A stretch of DNA of 64,000 bases from Viscum album (lineage: Eukaryota; Streptophyta; Magnoliopsida; Santalales; Viscaceae): positions 427,744,138-427,808,137 of the forward strand of contig OY728120.1 of assembly GCA_963277665.1 (NCBI GenBank), read 5' to 3'. Positions 35,716 to 48,700 of the stretch are shown here, in pieces (the stretch's first letter is position 1; the number at the start of each line of letters is the position of its first letter). A program made the position numbers and the translations under genes. The notes below the pieces were generated by a model, which ran no database searches, was not told where the DNA came from, and saw only the letters and a list, made by a program, of their open reading frames with translations.

Positions 35716-36201
35716 GAAGTTTGGTACAAACCTTAGAATCTAGATTTAGAGAAACTCTAATTAGTGAACATTAACATAAGATAGAATTTGAGGATTAGTA
35801 TTCTATAACTTCCATGAATTTGGGTAATATAGTGATTTTGTGTGTTTTCCGAGCAATACATCCCTATCTGGATACGATAAGGTAGAGGAACCTTTGGTAC
35901 AAATATACATTGGAGTGATAACTCTTACAAGGTGTTTAGGGCTTGACCTAGGGTTTCTGGGCACACAATAATGAGCCTCACTGCACTATTGATTACAACA
36001 CTCATGGGGGATATGATTAGGATAATTCACATTTTCTTTAAAAACAATTATGAAGGATTTATGTGTAAATAATTCTTCAAAGAAAAACATTTTTTTATGA
36101 TTACATATTTTGTGAATAAATTATTTATTTTAGGTATTTTACAAGTATTGAATTATGTGTTGCAATTCATAAACTAACCTTGTGTATTCCATTGTTTTGA
36201 A

Positions 36202-36620
36202 ATGGCGCCTAGTAGAATGAATGTGAACTCTAGAAATATACATGATCCAAAGAGTAAGAAAGACTATATATTTCATGGTCTTAATCCAACATTTATAAGA
36301 GAAATAGTCTCCCATGTATTATCAACATAGGAAGAAGTAGTATAATGTGTTAATAAGATAATTAAATAATTATATGAGTCATATGGATTTGAAGGGAAGC
36401 GAGAGAAGAGGAGGATGTTAGAGAGAACGATGGATAAAGGGAATAAGGGAAATAAGGATTTTCCCCATATCTTAAAACTGTGGAAAGAATCACCTTGGTA
36501 ATTTTTATAAGGGAATGGGAGTATGTTATATGTGTGGTGAAAAAGGTCACCAAGTATGTGATTGAAAAAGTATGAAAAATGTTTCAAATGTACAATGGAT
36601 CATCAGCAAGGAGTTGAGAC
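36202..36620 (+). pseudogene. Gag remnant, element E
   Basis: An ATG at 36202 opens MAPSRMNVNSRN, resembling gag starts in this family. Several stops follow (for example after VSHVLST). At 36524-36559 a zinc knuckle CYMCGEKGHQVC (CX2CX4HX4C) is intact in another frame, followed by a stop. No full capsid domain can be read. A product that could bind RNA is unlikely now. Confidence 0.7.
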
Positions 36621-37352
36621 ACAATGCGAATCAAAGTCCAAATCATCAGAGTATGCCCCAAATGTTGATATTGGATAATAATCATTTTATGACACTACTA
36701 AAGTTAAAGGGGAATTACTTGTGTTATTATGTTGTTATTAATAAATAATGTCATTTGAGTGTTACATCAATGATGTACTGGTTATATTAATTACGGAAAT
36801 AAATAAGGATTGTACTGCAGTACTATTTCATTGAGGCTTTGAGAACATATGGTATTACGAAAGCGACTCAATAGCATGGTAATATTTTTGTAAAAAACTT
36901 GGTTAAAGGAAAGATAAACCATATTATGGTCCTGATACTAAGACAATGATTTTTGAATAAGAGATAATTGATTTGGATAATTTATAGTGGATATTCTTGA
37001 CTACCTTGGTTCTGATTAATGATTTTTTTATTCAATCATTGTTGGAGTATTGAAATGTTTTGGATATAAGGAATATATATAGTATTATATAATTAATAAG
37101 GGGGAATTAATGTAATCAATAATGTTTTATGGTATTTCAGGGTGTTACCATACATTATGATGGTACTCACATGTTATTATGTGGAAAAAATAGATCTTCA
37201 TTATGTTAGGTTGACCTACCTTATAAATTTTGGACTGTGAGTTTGGATAGAAGTATTTTGGATAAGTCTAAAAGTTGTAATGGATTATTTTAGCCATTTG
37301 AAACTATTTTATAAGGTTAAAACATTTCTTAAAATTTTTTTGGATTGTAATA
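36621..37352 (+). other. Decayed internal region of element E
   Basis: AT-rich with no open frame. Weak echoes of a protease-like stretch near 36780-36960 (a FNVILGMDW-like trace) cannot be called. No RT or integrase motif on either strand. Confidence 0.4.
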
Positions 37353-37470
37353 AAAAAGACAACTCGAAGGTCGGGCGACAGCTCGTCGCGTCCGGCAAGG
37401 CCGCGAGACTTGAACCCGCATTCGAAGGGTGACAAGGTGCATCACCTACCACTGTCCTGCGTGATGTCCT
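37353..37470 (-). repeat. tRNA-like, SINE-type fragment inside element E
   Basis: A sharply GC-rich island in AT-rich DNA. On the minus strand it reads AGTGGTAGGTGATGCACC (box A/D-arm like, about 37437-37455), then GCGGGTTCAAGTCTCGC (37403-37419), a perfect T-arm shape: 5-bp stem with one G-U and loop TTCAAGT, matching Pol III box B. After a GC-rich body it ends in a T-run (TTTTTT, 37351-37357). This is the layout of a tRNA-derived SINE head. A 5' acceptor stem and anticodon arm cannot be formed well, so it is not a working tRNA gene. Confidence 0.55.
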
Positions 37471-38050
37471 TATTTGTATAATGTAGTTTTTTAAATGGTA
37501 TGACTGATTAATTATAAATTAATTCTTTTTTGAAACCCTATATTATTAGGATTAACAGAATATTTTTGAATTCAATTTTATTTTGGAATGAAAGTTGAGT
37601 TTGTGGAAATAATTAGTTAATGGATAGAACTATACTTGTAAATTATTATATTTCTTATTCTATGATGAAATTAATTCTTAAAAATTAGGGAAATGATCTC
37701 AAAACAAAAAAAAATTTATCCTAATATCATAAGTTCTATTAAACTGATGATATTTTTATAGCCTTATGACCCTCGATTTTACATTTATTGTTTCATTGTT
37801 TGTGATTGAAGACCTCAATCACACCCAATAAATATTTACATTTCCCTCCATTTATGTGTCTATAATTTCCACCAATTTTCTCCTATTTGAGACCCTAATT
37901 TGGTGGTGACCATTTCATTTCCCTTTTCCTCTTATTAAGACTAAATTTTATTAACCCTATTTTTGATATTGGTTATCCACAAAGGTATTTTCTATTTTCA
38001 AACATTTATTTTTGAAGAACAATTTGAAATTGTGTAGATTCTATTTATTG
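37471..38050 (+). other. Internal non-coding DNA of element E
   Basis: AT-rich sequence between the SINE-like fragment and the polypurine tract. I see no gene, repeat or motif in it. Confidence 0.5.
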
Positions 38051-38063
38051 AAGGAGGGTAGAA
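38051..38063 (+). other. Polypurine tract of element E
   Basis: AAGGAGGGTAGAA directly before the LTR start TATAACACCCC (altered from TGTAACACC). Confidence 0.8.
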
Positions 38064-38394
38064 TATAACACCCCATGATTTCATAGTACATTATCTGTTA
38101 AAAGTAATTCAATAACTTGTGCTAAATGCAACACCGAGTTCTAGTTCATCACGATCTATCAAAGTGGTCACTTAAAAAGAGGTTATGAATTGTACTAACC
38201 AAAATATTAATTTTATGTACATAATATATAATTTTATCATTCATCTTTTGTGTTTTTTAGACATAATATACAGAAAATTCAATTTTTTAGTTAAAAGAAG
38301 TGTCTTTCATAAAATGAAATTTTACCACCTTTTAGTGGAGAACCCTTTTTAAATCCAATATTTGACACTTTTATATATTCAATTTGACAAAATA

Positions 38395-38612
38395 AAATTC
38401 TTATCGATGTTCGTGATGATGTTCGACCTGTAGTGACAGTGATGGCAATGTGGGTTGATGGGATCAAGTTTCGAGGGTGGCACGCGGCTTTTGAGGGAAA
38501 TGTTTGGTTGTTTTAAAATTTGAATTTGGATTTTGGGGCTGTGTGTATGGGTACCGGGAACCCTGAAACCGGCTAAGGAAAATTGAAAAAAAAAATGTTT
38601 CGGATAAATTTT
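38395..38612. other. GC-richer segment of unknown origin in 3' LTR of E
   Basis: Absent from the 5' LTR, GC-richer than the LTR, with phrases such as GGTGGCACGCGGC and GGGTACCGGGAACCC, and an A10 run at its right end (38586-38595). A minus-strand open frame of 78 codons (38379-38615) overlaps it but is low-complexity and not recognisable. It could be a transduced or gap-filled host fragment. Confidence 0.5.
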
Positions 38613-39360
38613 CATAAATAAAACATTATTAATATAGGGTTATATAAAAGATATATTTGACTATAAATATTCACTATAAAGATAAAAATATTTCGTACAT
38701 AAGGGAATTTTATTTATTATTTTTTATACATTAAATAATTAATTTTATTTTTGACACAATAATGATGCAGTAATTACACTATTAATGAAATATTAAAATA
38801 AATGATATTATAAATATCCAAATTAAAGTAAATTGAGACTTTTGATTCATTACATTAATTTTATAATTTAGTATAACGTATTATAATTTATTTAATATAT
38901 ATTTTTTCTAAATAATCATGTGTTTTTTTATTTTTTCAAAAACCAAATACTAAGTAGAGTCAAAATTGACATAATTGATTTTTTAAAACAAATACTATAT
39001 TATTAATTGATATAATATTCCTAAAAATCTAAGGTTCGAAAAAAGGACATAGATAAGGTTATATATGTCAATAATGAACCACTTGGGTTTCACATGGATT
39101 TTTATAGTATGTTTATTAACCATTTGTTATAAAAAATACAAGAATACATGGTAAAAGCTAAACTATTTAACAAAGAGTTAAATCTAAAAGATATGGTTAA
39201 TATGGTGACCTAAACTAGTCTAAAGTCTATTGGTTGTGTGTGTATTGACCCAAACCCCCTATATCCTTTAAATAAATCTTTTTGGAGCTATTATAAACTT
39301 AATATTATTCTATAATAAAATAATATTTCAAGCTTTTCCTAAAGTGACCCTAACCTCTCT

Positions 39361-39368
39361 TATAAAAG
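39361..39368 (+). promoter_or_regulatory. TATA box, 3' LTR of E
   Basis: TATAAAAG, aligned with 33307-33314. Confidence 0.6.
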
Positions 39369-39699
39369 GGTACTTCCCCTTCTCTCAAATTCACGCCTCA
39401 AAATCCATTTGGATCATCGAAAACCTAGTGAAATATCCTCCCAAATACCATCACTTCAACCTAGAGCCCTTGCATTGATCATAAATCCATCCTAAGAAGC
39501 CCTTTTGATCAAATCCAAAGGAAGAACCGGAAGAAGATGTACTAATTTAATCACCTATTTCAATGTTCTTTTCTTCTTCCACTTCCACATTCATTGTTGA
39601 TTCCTTACCAAAATAATAAATCTAGTACCATATACATACTTTGATGTTATCATAAATATTTTAGAACCACATTCAATATTCTACCCATCCTATAAATGA

Positions 39700-40150
39700 C
39701 AAAGTCACTATACGTTCGTACGTACGACTTACCGTCTCTATGTCATGTTGTAGTTTTTTATTCCAGACTTCATTATTTGGATGAGTATAATAATGTGTAT
39801 AACTGATGTAAATAATAAATATAAAATGTTAATTATTTTGAATATATGATATACAATCCAATTACTTACAATTTTACCGTCAATATAATGATTTCATCGC
39901 TTGTGCGTACGTACGGCTTACGGTCTCCATGACACGATGATATTTATTTCCACATTCACCGTTCAATGATGATTATAAATATGTATATATTTAATAAATA
40001 TGTAATATATTAAATAATAATGATATAAGAAATAAATATATAAATATCTAGCTTTACATATATCTCATTCACTTACTTTCATTCAAGACAATATGAAAAC
40101 AGAAACAGTGTTTATGCGTACGTATGGCCTACCGTCTCCATAAATGGTGT
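39700..40150 (+). repeat. Three spaced CGTACG-type cores in 3' LTR of E
   Basis: Cores at about 39710 (CGTACGTACGACTTACCGTC), 39904 (TGCGTACGTACGGCTTACGG) and 40113 (TGCGTACGTATGGCCTACCG). Better kept than their surroundings. Spacing about 195 and 210 bp. Confidence 0.75.
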
Positions 40151-41763
40151 ATCCATTTCATAAATATATATTTTCTAAATATTTTTATTCTAAATATATA
40201 AGATATATAAATAATGTTTTATATTCTGTAAGTATTAAAATCATGATCTATGTGATATGGTCAAGATTAACAAGTTAAAATATGTACGATAAAGAAAGCG
40301 ATTACTAACCGAAATGTTACTTTAACATGGAAATTATTATTAAATAGGTAGTATAAAGCCATAAATGAATCATATATGATATAGTAAATATTAATATGGA
40401 TTTTTTTATAATTTAATAATATACTATGGTCATTATATATGAGGCTAAACATACCCTCGACTAAAATAAAGTACAAGGTAAGGGTAAATTTTACAATCTC
40501 TTTATTATATGAGGTGGTTTATACAGGAGTATCTATTAGGAATTATTTATTATCCTCATCGGTGTTTCTTAAAAATTAATTTCAATATTTTTTTTACTAT
40601 TTCCTAGAATAAGGGTTAATTTCATTTATACCCTTGTTTTACTTTTTATTAAATTTTTTGAATGGAATCTTTCCATCATTTTCTAAACAATGTACTTTAT
40701 GACCTTTTCGACAAATTAAGGTATGAATGTTTTTTAAACTTATAAAATGGGTGTAGCTATTTTACTCTATAAAACCTTGAAAATATTCCCTTACAAGATT
40801 ATAAGAATATTGTCAAAATAAATTTTTTCTTTATAATTACATCATTTTTAAATTATTTCAAAATATAAATAGATATTTCTCTCAAATAGTTTTGATTTCA
40901 TCTATGTCAACATCTTTTGATGGAATTTACACTAGTTTGAAGTTTATTTATTTTGATACAATCTTCCATATTGTATTGATAGTTTTGTGATATGTTTGAC
41001 TATGGATGTGTTATATTTATACAATTCATAGTTTATTGTTAAAGTAATAACATTTCATATTCTATTTTTAATACGGATGTTTATGTTATGTTTCTACCTT
41101 ATCATATGAGGAACATATTGGACTTAGTAAGTGACGGGTGAAGCCTTCTATAGCTCTTCGATGCAACGGTTGGTCTCATGAGACAAACTACTGCCTTGAG
41201 GAAGGGCCTTGATAAAATCATAGTTGTAGTCTTGGCACGAGGCCTTGACTATGTGGTTATGATGTTCGACATTATGCATTCCATCATTATGAAATTAACT
41301 ATTGATATTACATGTGATTATTCAACTAGTATAATATCTATGTAAATAAGTAAATGGAATTATTTGATTAAAAATATCCATATTATGATGATTTTTATGT
41401 TTAAAAGGATTGTTTTCTAACCATATACATTGCCTTAAATGTTTATACTTATTTGTGAATGTTTTTGATATAGTGTTATACTTACTGAGCATCTGATCTC
41501 AGCCCTTTATTTTGTATTATTGTTCCCAAGAAGTGAAGAAGTATATTAGGACTGACCTACAGGGATATGCTAAGGGATACGAGTGTGTTCTATAGAGACA
41601 CAATTTTGTTATCTTAATTCATAATGTAATTTAAAACTTATGTATGTATCTATTATTTCCAAGGCCACTAAACTGATTAGTCTTTTGAGACATGATTCCT
41701 TGTATCATTTCAATGTTATGTAATAATGCACCGACTCTAGGTAACTGGGTTCGGGGAATTACA

Positions 41764-42180
41764 CATCGTAAGGTCTCACACATAACTGATGATACCCTAA
41801 TCTCAAATCAATCTTGGATAACACTAAATCACCCCATAGCTAGTCAAAAATATCATCAACTCAAGGAAGAGGGTATTTGTTCCTAACCGTCATCTAATTT
41901 AGCTTCATATATTCAACACATAACCACAATGATTTTTTTGACATCATGGAAAACAATACTGGATATCCCCATAGAGACATACTTGGATGAATAAAACCTT
42001 TATTCCCCAAATCCTCCAATGGAGTTTTAAGTTCCTTGAATTCTCTCGGTGCCATTATATATAGAAGAATAAAAACTGGTTCTTCTCCTAACAGAAACTC
42101 TATTGTGAATTCAACAACACTATCAGGTGGAATCCGTGAGAATTCCTCAAGATATACTACTTGAAACCAATCTGCCACAT
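41764..42180 (-). pseudogene. Reverse transcriptase N-terminal part of element B
   Basis: The minus-strand frame 41894-42178 has YLEEFSRIPPDSVVEFTIE (family EELPGLPPXREVEF), PREFKELKTPLEDLGNKGFIHPS, a [13 protein letters not shown] LWGYPVLF and LCVEYMKLN (family LCVDYRKLN). Between it and element E (41764-41893) come DDIFD and SKIDLRLGYHQLCVRPYDV-like blocks. The gene continues at 31230 on the other side of element E. Frame broken; non-functional. Confidence 0.8.
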
Positions 42181-42756
42181 GAGAAATGAAAAACTAATCT
42201 ACACCCCCCATCATCAATAATAAGGCAATCCACTTAGGATGTGATTTCATCCAACTGCTAACAAACTGGACCTATATAGCCTGCCCAAACATCTTATTCT
42301 ATGTGATGTACGTACATGTCTCCTTTTGGAGACACGAATCTTAACCTCCAATGGTAATAGTCAATATGGTCTTGGTATAACACTAGCTAGTCCATACCCA
42401 AAATCATATCAAAACCCAACTTCTCAAGCACAAACATGTCTCACACAAAATGGTACCCACCGACCTCAAGGACAAACCCCTTACATTGCCAGATATTTTC
42501 AGCTTTCACCCTAAATGGTGTATCAATATATATAACCCCACACATACATTCCACTTATAGACCCACCAAAAACACAACTGATCATGTATAAAAGAGTGTA
42601 TAGAAACCGTTTCAAATAAAGCAATAGAATGTGTGGAGGCTAAAAGGATCATACATTGAATAATCAATGGTCTAGCATCACTACCTCCTAGTGTAGACTA
42701 AACTACATGAATATGATCTTCCCCTCTATACAGGGACCGAGTCTAAATCACTAGTG
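42181..42756 (-). pseudogene. Aspartic protease remnant of element B
   Basis: Minus-strand blocks FDMILGMD (about 42380-42430; family DVILGMDWL) and ALFETVSIHSFI (about 42585-42640; family ALFDSGATHSFI). The catalytic Asp-Ser-Gly is replaced by Glu-Thr-Val, so it is dead. Several stops between them. Confidence 0.7.
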
Positions 42757-44665
42757 CTACAATACCCTGATGGTATTAACATTCTCATCACGTGTACCAT
42801 GTGAACCACCAATGACAATACCATCAATTGAGCGTGAACTACCTACTTGATATGGGATAACTGACACCATTCCTAAACTCATCGTTAGCCTTGATCCTCT
42901 TGTAGTTCCTAGTTGTTGAGGGTTCTTACAGAACAACTTTATATGTCTTAGTCTTCTGCACACTCATCACTCAACATGTGGTTAGGGGCACTAACCCAGC
43001 ATGTGTCTCAAACTACCAAATTTAATATAAAAACATCTTGAAACCACCCTAAGAGCCTGATACTCTATTTGGAATGCTCATCATGCTATCAACCTAGTTA
43101 AAATTTTAGAATCTATTCTTCCTTCCCATGAAAGTCACACCACTAGTCTGTCCAATTGGAACCACAAACCCACAACCTGAAGCCTCCATTATGTTCCATT
43201 CTGAAATAAGGTCATGATCCTCCACTTATTAAAACAACATTAAATGAAATATGATCACCTAGGAATTAATTTTAGGTATAATCCCATCCTGAAAATGTCT
43301 TGAATTAGTAGCATCACCCCCAACCAACATTAGAACAAAGCAATCCATGTTTGTGAAATGACCCGCATAATCCATCACTGACATGGTTCCCTACATCAAC
43401 CTCACAAACTCTGGAGCTAACTCATGTATCATGGTCTCAAGATAGAAGTATCCCATAAAATCTTCTTGTACTTACTTCCATACAATACCACTAGTCCGCT
43501 GAGTCTGAACCATGATATCCCATCCGTGTTTCACTGGTTCCTTCAACCTATAGATTACCAACATTACATAATTCCCAGGAGGAATCTCCATGTTGTCCTA
43601 AATTGTTTGAATGGAATCTATCCATAATTATGCAGTCTCAGGTCCACTCTCTCCAAAAAATGTTGGAGTATGCTGCAATAAAAACTCTCTGGTCAGATCA
43701 AACATACAAGGAATGACCCACCTTAGGTCCCCTTCCATCATCTATATAAAACAAGAAAAGTTCTCATGGATCCGTTCCTATCATGTGTCACCCTAAACCA
43801 TTATAATCCCCTACCCCACTTATAGATGATAATTATTAGTGACACACTCCTATCGCCCAACCTGAATATGACCTCATGGTGGATGATTCCTACAATTCCA
43901 TGCATGAGTCTTAGAGCACATAAAAAAAATCTTTAACACATTACATAAAAGAAGGATCTTCACTACCCATAAAGAACCCATTTTCACATACACTGTCCCA
44001 ATGGAAAAATTCACATCTAGAACACTACCCTTGAACATCCCTAATATGGTTCATGGCTAACATGGGTTAACTGAAATACACACTCATAAGTATTTCATTA
44101 GACACATTTTTCAAACCATTTTCACACTCACAATGTAAATCATTCAACATAGAAGCACTTCCCATTTCGAAACTTGTAATAACTAATATGTTAACTCATT
44201 CAAAACCTTCATTAATTACAATTAATTTACCATAATTTTTGATTAATTCCATTTTCCTATTTTCATCATCTTTATTAGACACCACATTATTTAGATTTTT
44301 AGGAAATATGAAATTCATTATACCGTTAATGTCCCACACACCCTTCTTGTGTGTATCTACCATGATGCAATCCACCTATGTCCCTAGGAGCCTATAGTGA
44401 TGCAAGAATGCACAAACTCATTCCATTCAATCCATTATTTAAATATCATAAAATTGTCACCTCACAAAACAAGTGCATCACCCCATGGTGAAATATCATT
44501 CAATTGTAACAACACACATAAAGAAAAACAATTCTCGTACTATGTGCTTAGGTTTTCCCTCAAACACAGGTTAACTACTCCTACGAATGAGCTCATTTAC
44601 ATGAAAAGAAACCTTTTAATCTTCTATCAAGAACCCCAAAAATAGTAATTCACAGAAATGAAACT
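42757..44665 (-). pseudogene. Gag remnant and leader of element B
   Basis: At 42757-42963 the minus strand encodes CRRLRHIKLFCKN, the second half of a CX2CX4HX4C zinc knuckle; the codon of the first Cys is now TGA. Further upstream the capsid part is too decayed to read with confidence, and the start codon is not identifiable. From about 43900 to 44665 there is leader-like non-coding DNA. Several plus-strand open frames here are shadows. Confidence 0.6.
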
Positions 44666-44676
44666 CTCTAATACCA
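44666..44676 (-). other. Primer-binding site of element B
   Basis: The minus strand reads TGGTATTAGAG three bases (AAG) after the 5' LTR end TTACA at 44680. Confidence 0.85.
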
Positions 44677-44679
44677 CTT

Positions 44680-46803
44680 TGTAACATCCTCGACCTGGGA
44701 TCCACTAAATTGATGCCCTGTGATGGGTCACCACATGACCTCAGGTGTCCCTCCCCGTATGACAGTGGATTTAGACTAGAATAGAGGGTCTAATATATCA
44801 CATGGGGTGACCATACCCTATTTTTAAAAGAAATCCACAACATACAAACATGAAATAAAGGAAGAAGTAGGTAATACAAAATGAACATTCATTCACAACA
44901 TTTCCCAAAAATGGGTATAAACCCACAATGAGAAGTAATCATGTTATGTAATTTCAATGCAGTGCTACGTGTAAGTAAAACCCAAAATTAAAAAATGAAG
45001 AATCCCTAAAATGGGTCCTAAATCCAATTCTATATCCTCATCCATTCCCATACCAAGCCCAACTCACCTCCCTAACATAGGGCCCTTTCCCTTATCCAGA
45101 CCAACAATGATGAAATCTGCTTGGGTACCCCATGACAGCCTGAGCAATGTGTGGGAATAACTCACTTGCAAACCACCAATTATGTCTACAATATATCTAG
45201 TAAAAATATATTGTGCATGTAGTAACTAAATAACATTCAACTTAAACAAATTAAAATAGCAGTACAATTAGTTAATAATATACATTTTTTCTATTTTATT
45301 CTCTTAATCCATTTTGGACACTTTTTTTCATTGGATAAGAATTAATATCATTTACACAAAGGCCTAACACTGTCAAATATTTTGTATAATGGTGTAATTT
45401 AAGTTCCCTATCACACTAGGGATAACATTTCATAATTAATTATAACACACATTTCTTGGAGCCTTAGTCTATGTAGTCACATCAAATGAAACTATTAGGG
45501 GAATAGAGCCTCAGTCCCCTTCCCTAAATTGTGCATTATGGGATGGGGTTTAGAGCCTCAGTATAAACTGGCCCATGTATGCAGATCCTCAAGCCCAATA
45601 CCCAATAACTACCAAGCCATGTTCACATTCCTTAACCCATTTTACATATTCATCAATTCTAATACATTAGCCCATTTACCACAATAATCCACTTATGTAT
45701 TTCAAGAACTATCCATAATTAAATTATCGCAATTAGTTTATTTCATTCACCCCATTTCAAATTAAACCATCAATTCACATGTGACATCCCATTTACTTAA
45801 TTTAATTACAAACACATATGTTATTCTACACAATCAATTTATTTCATTTCACATTTTTGAAAACAACCACTTTTGACAATGCCAACAAGTATATGCAACT
45901 AATATTAGTGCATCATTATAATTTTAAACAACATTCCATTAGATATATCATTGGTTACATTTCGATTCATGTGATATATAGGCATAACATTACAAATTTC
46001 CATGATTGGGAATATTTTCACACCCCATGGGTGGCCCTAAACCAGTCTAATAAATCTCAATTCATCCCATGAAGACCATTATGGGACTAAATAATCATTT
46101 ATCCAACAGTTTTACCCAATAATACTAAATGAAAAAAAATTCAAAACAAGAGAAAATAGTTAACCCAATAACACATATGAAAATCAACTACAAGACTATA
46201 GGATATGACTTGTATATCACCTAAATCCAATCCAATGATGAACACTGGCATGGCCCTTTCCTTAGATGTAGATTCATGAAACCTTTGAATCCCCATCCTA
46301 ATATCTACTAGAAAAATAGATTTTTATCTCCTCGGAAGAAGAATAATGAAACCATAATCCATAATATAGAAAATGGATGAAACAAAAGTATTATACATAT
46401 CTGATTCTATGATCCACAACCAACAACACACTAAATGGCATAGAATCAAAGGATGTTGGGCCTTGGAATTATTTGGGGGTTTAGGTTCATCACTAGTGTT
46501 GTAGGAGGAATAAATATGATGAAAATTGGGGGAATAACATAAAATAATTTAGAGGGAAATTGAAATATATCACTTTTTTATGGGGCGCAGGGTTTGACCT
46601 CACCCTTGCATGTTTTGCAGTACACATGTACCAACAATGAAACATGCATATGATGGACCTAATTCCCTTTCATTCATGTATTGAACCCCAAGAACACCCA
46701 TGAGCTTCCACATACACCCAGTAAATATTTTATTATCCAACTATATGGGATTAAAAACAATATCTAAATAAGAACACACCTCCACAAAGTTTCGGATCAT
46801 ACA
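44680..46803 (-). repeat. 5' LTR of element B
   Basis: 2.12 kb, aligned with 5056-5497 plus 16052-18191. The minus-strand start at 46803 is TGTATGATCCG; compared with the other LTR about 100 bp near the 5' end is missing. Bordering DNA on the right is the integrase of element A. No gene. Confidence 0.8.
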
Positions 46804-47290
46804 ATGCACCTCATATGTTTTGGGGAGTCCCATAACAAAATCCATGGTGGGGTTTCTTCATTTCTATTATACTAATGGTAATGGATGTAACATCCCCTTA
46901 TACTATTTTCTCTCAATATTATATTATATAAATAACATGAACTGAGATACAAAATCGATTATATCTCTCTTTATTCAATCCCACCAGAAATACTCTTTTA
47001 AATATCTATACATATTCATACATCCATTAGGAATAGATAAGGAAGAAATATGAGATTCCCCTATAAAATAATTCTCCAAATATATCATGGATAGAACACA
47101 TACACATTTCATGAACCTTATAATTCCATCATGATCATTATTAAACTCATGAAAATTTCTACCCTTATTTTGTAGCTTTACATCTTCCTTTGACACCACT
47201 TTAATATTATATTTGGATAGATGGTTGAACATTAAATTGAGCAAGAAATGATTTTACCCCTTACATTAAGATTTCAAGATCCATCCTTTG
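46804..47290 (-). pseudogene. Integrase N-terminal half of element A
   Basis: The minus-strand frame 46975-47244 shows FNNDHDGIIRF (family linker), HISSLSIPNGCMNMYRYLKEYFWW (zinc-binding block; family IHPGSTKMYRDLKEYYWW). Next come DFVSQFMLFI (family DFVARCLTCQQ, Cys pair lost) and PTMDFVMGLPKT, the first catalytic Asp region, ending at 46804. The next codons lie at 5055 across the nest. Clear integrase, broken by stops. Confidence 0.82.
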
Positions 47291-48700
47291 ATAATCCATA
47301 AATATTGGTTATTTTATAATAGTCATCATGGATAATCTAGAATGGTACTTTTGACTAAACCATCGACCGCCTTTCTCTCTTTCCTAGGGTGGTAATTTAT
47401 TGAGTATCCATAATATTTAATCATCTCTAACTATGTTCTCAAGTAAATATTCAACTCCCCCGATGTGAATATATACATTAAAATATATGATAGATTTATA
47501 TATCTCAATTTTCCCTAAAAAGATAATTCATCCATATTTTTAATGAAAAAATTACCATAGATAACTCCAAATAATGTGTTGAGTAATTTTTCTCCTGAAT
47601 ATTCAAATTTAAGGAGGAATATTCTATAACCATTCCATTATTCATAAGATAACATCTCAGTCCCTTCAAAAAAATTATTATATATTAAAACCCCTTATCA
47701 TCTAAAGGTTACTGTAAGATTAGGTGTGCTAACTAATCTTCTCTTTAGTTCCATGGAATTTTCCTCACAATCATCTGTCCAGAGTAATTTGGCTCTCATA
47801 TGATTTAACTTGGCCATAGGATTAGATAGTCATGGAAAACTATCCAAATAATTTCAATGATATCCTCTTAAACAAATGAAAATATGGATCTTAGTCACCA
47901 TGGCTGGTTTAGTCCAACATTCTAAAGCCTCCATCATTGATTGCTCTATTGATATACACTCTCTCTCGAGTTTATATGACCCAAAATATGAAACATTTTA
48001 TATCCAAAATTCACAGACTATAAAATTTTCATCTCAATTATCGTACATTAGTGTATTTAGTACAATTATAAAGTAATATTCATTCACTTAATTTCTCTTT
48101 GAATATATAAGAATATCATCCCTAAATACTACCAAAAACTGATCATGGTAATCTCTAAAGACTCTATTCATTTAATCAAAGAAGATAGAGGAAGAATTAG
48201 TAAGAATGAAGGAAATCACAATATATCCATAGTATTATTACCTTGAAAAAAATATTTTATTGGGTATATCATACTTATTAAACCTCAATTAAGGCTATCT
48301 GGAATTATGGTTAATCATGGAAAAGTATTGAGCTCCACATAGTTGATCAAACAAGTCATCAATATAGAGAAAGAGATACTTGTTCTTAATTTTAATCTTG
48401 TTCAGATCCTTATAATCAATTTAGAGATGCATTGATCCATATTTATTTTTGACAAAATATAATAGGTGACACCAAGGTGACACACATGGATGAATTAGTG
48501 CCTTTTAATGGGTTTTTATGAGTTTCTTCTTTAATTAAAACAACTCAATTATAGATATTATATAGTGATTATTTCAAATTGGTGTGGAACCAGGTATGAT
48601 TTCAATTGGGAAATTAACTTCATTTTTAGTGTTAGACTAGAAAACTCATCTGGAAATACATAAAAAATTCCCTCACATTAGACATATCATTGATGCTATG
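47291..48700 (-). pseudogene. Reverse transcriptase/RNase H remnant of element A
   Basis: Near 48100-48160 the minus strand gives [16 protein letters not shown], the RT catalytic block with Ile changed to Arg beside the intact Asp pair. Near 48390-48500 a segment like SPWGAP-LFVKNKYGSM and IDYKDLNKI is readable. RNase H (about 47300-47750) is too decayed to show its active-site residues. Many stops; no long frame. Confidence 0.7.

Larger units (their letters stand above)
31231..41763 (+). mobile_element. Element E: non-autonomous LTR retrotransposon with giant LTRs
   Basis: LTRs 31231-35702 (4.47 kb) and 38064-41763 (3.70 kb) flank only 2.36 kb of internal DNA. Primer-binding site, gag remnant with one zinc knuckle and a polypurine tract are present; I find no RT, RNase H or integrase. 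Flanking CATCT (31226-31230) and CATCG (41764-41768) match at 4 of 5 positions. Insertion cut the RT of element B between the RPYDV and PRTTF codons. Its LTRs are related to those of elements A and G. Confidence 0.85.
38064..41763 (+). repeat. 3' LTR of element E
   Basis: Aligns with the 5' LTR at both ends, but the 5' LTR segment 31560-32580 is replaced by the 0.2-kb segment 38395-38612. TATA at 39361, CGTACG cores at about 39710, 39901 and 40113. Ends CGGGGAATTACA. The candidate splice donor has decayed (AGATGTACTAAT near 39536). Confidence 0.85.

Noticed and set aside
37403..37460. Functional tRNA gene
   Set aside because: The T-arm is good, but no acceptor stem and no proper anticodon arm can be formed; SINE-type remnant is more likely.
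38379..38615. 78-codon minus-strand frame as a captured protein gene
   Set aside because: Low-complexity composition, no domain, and it crosses the segment border at both ends.
46884..46894. TGTAACATCCCC as the edge of another LTR
   Set aside because: The minus strand reads straight through it as the integrase linker (GMLHPLPL, family GLLQPLPIP), so it is coding sequence of element A.
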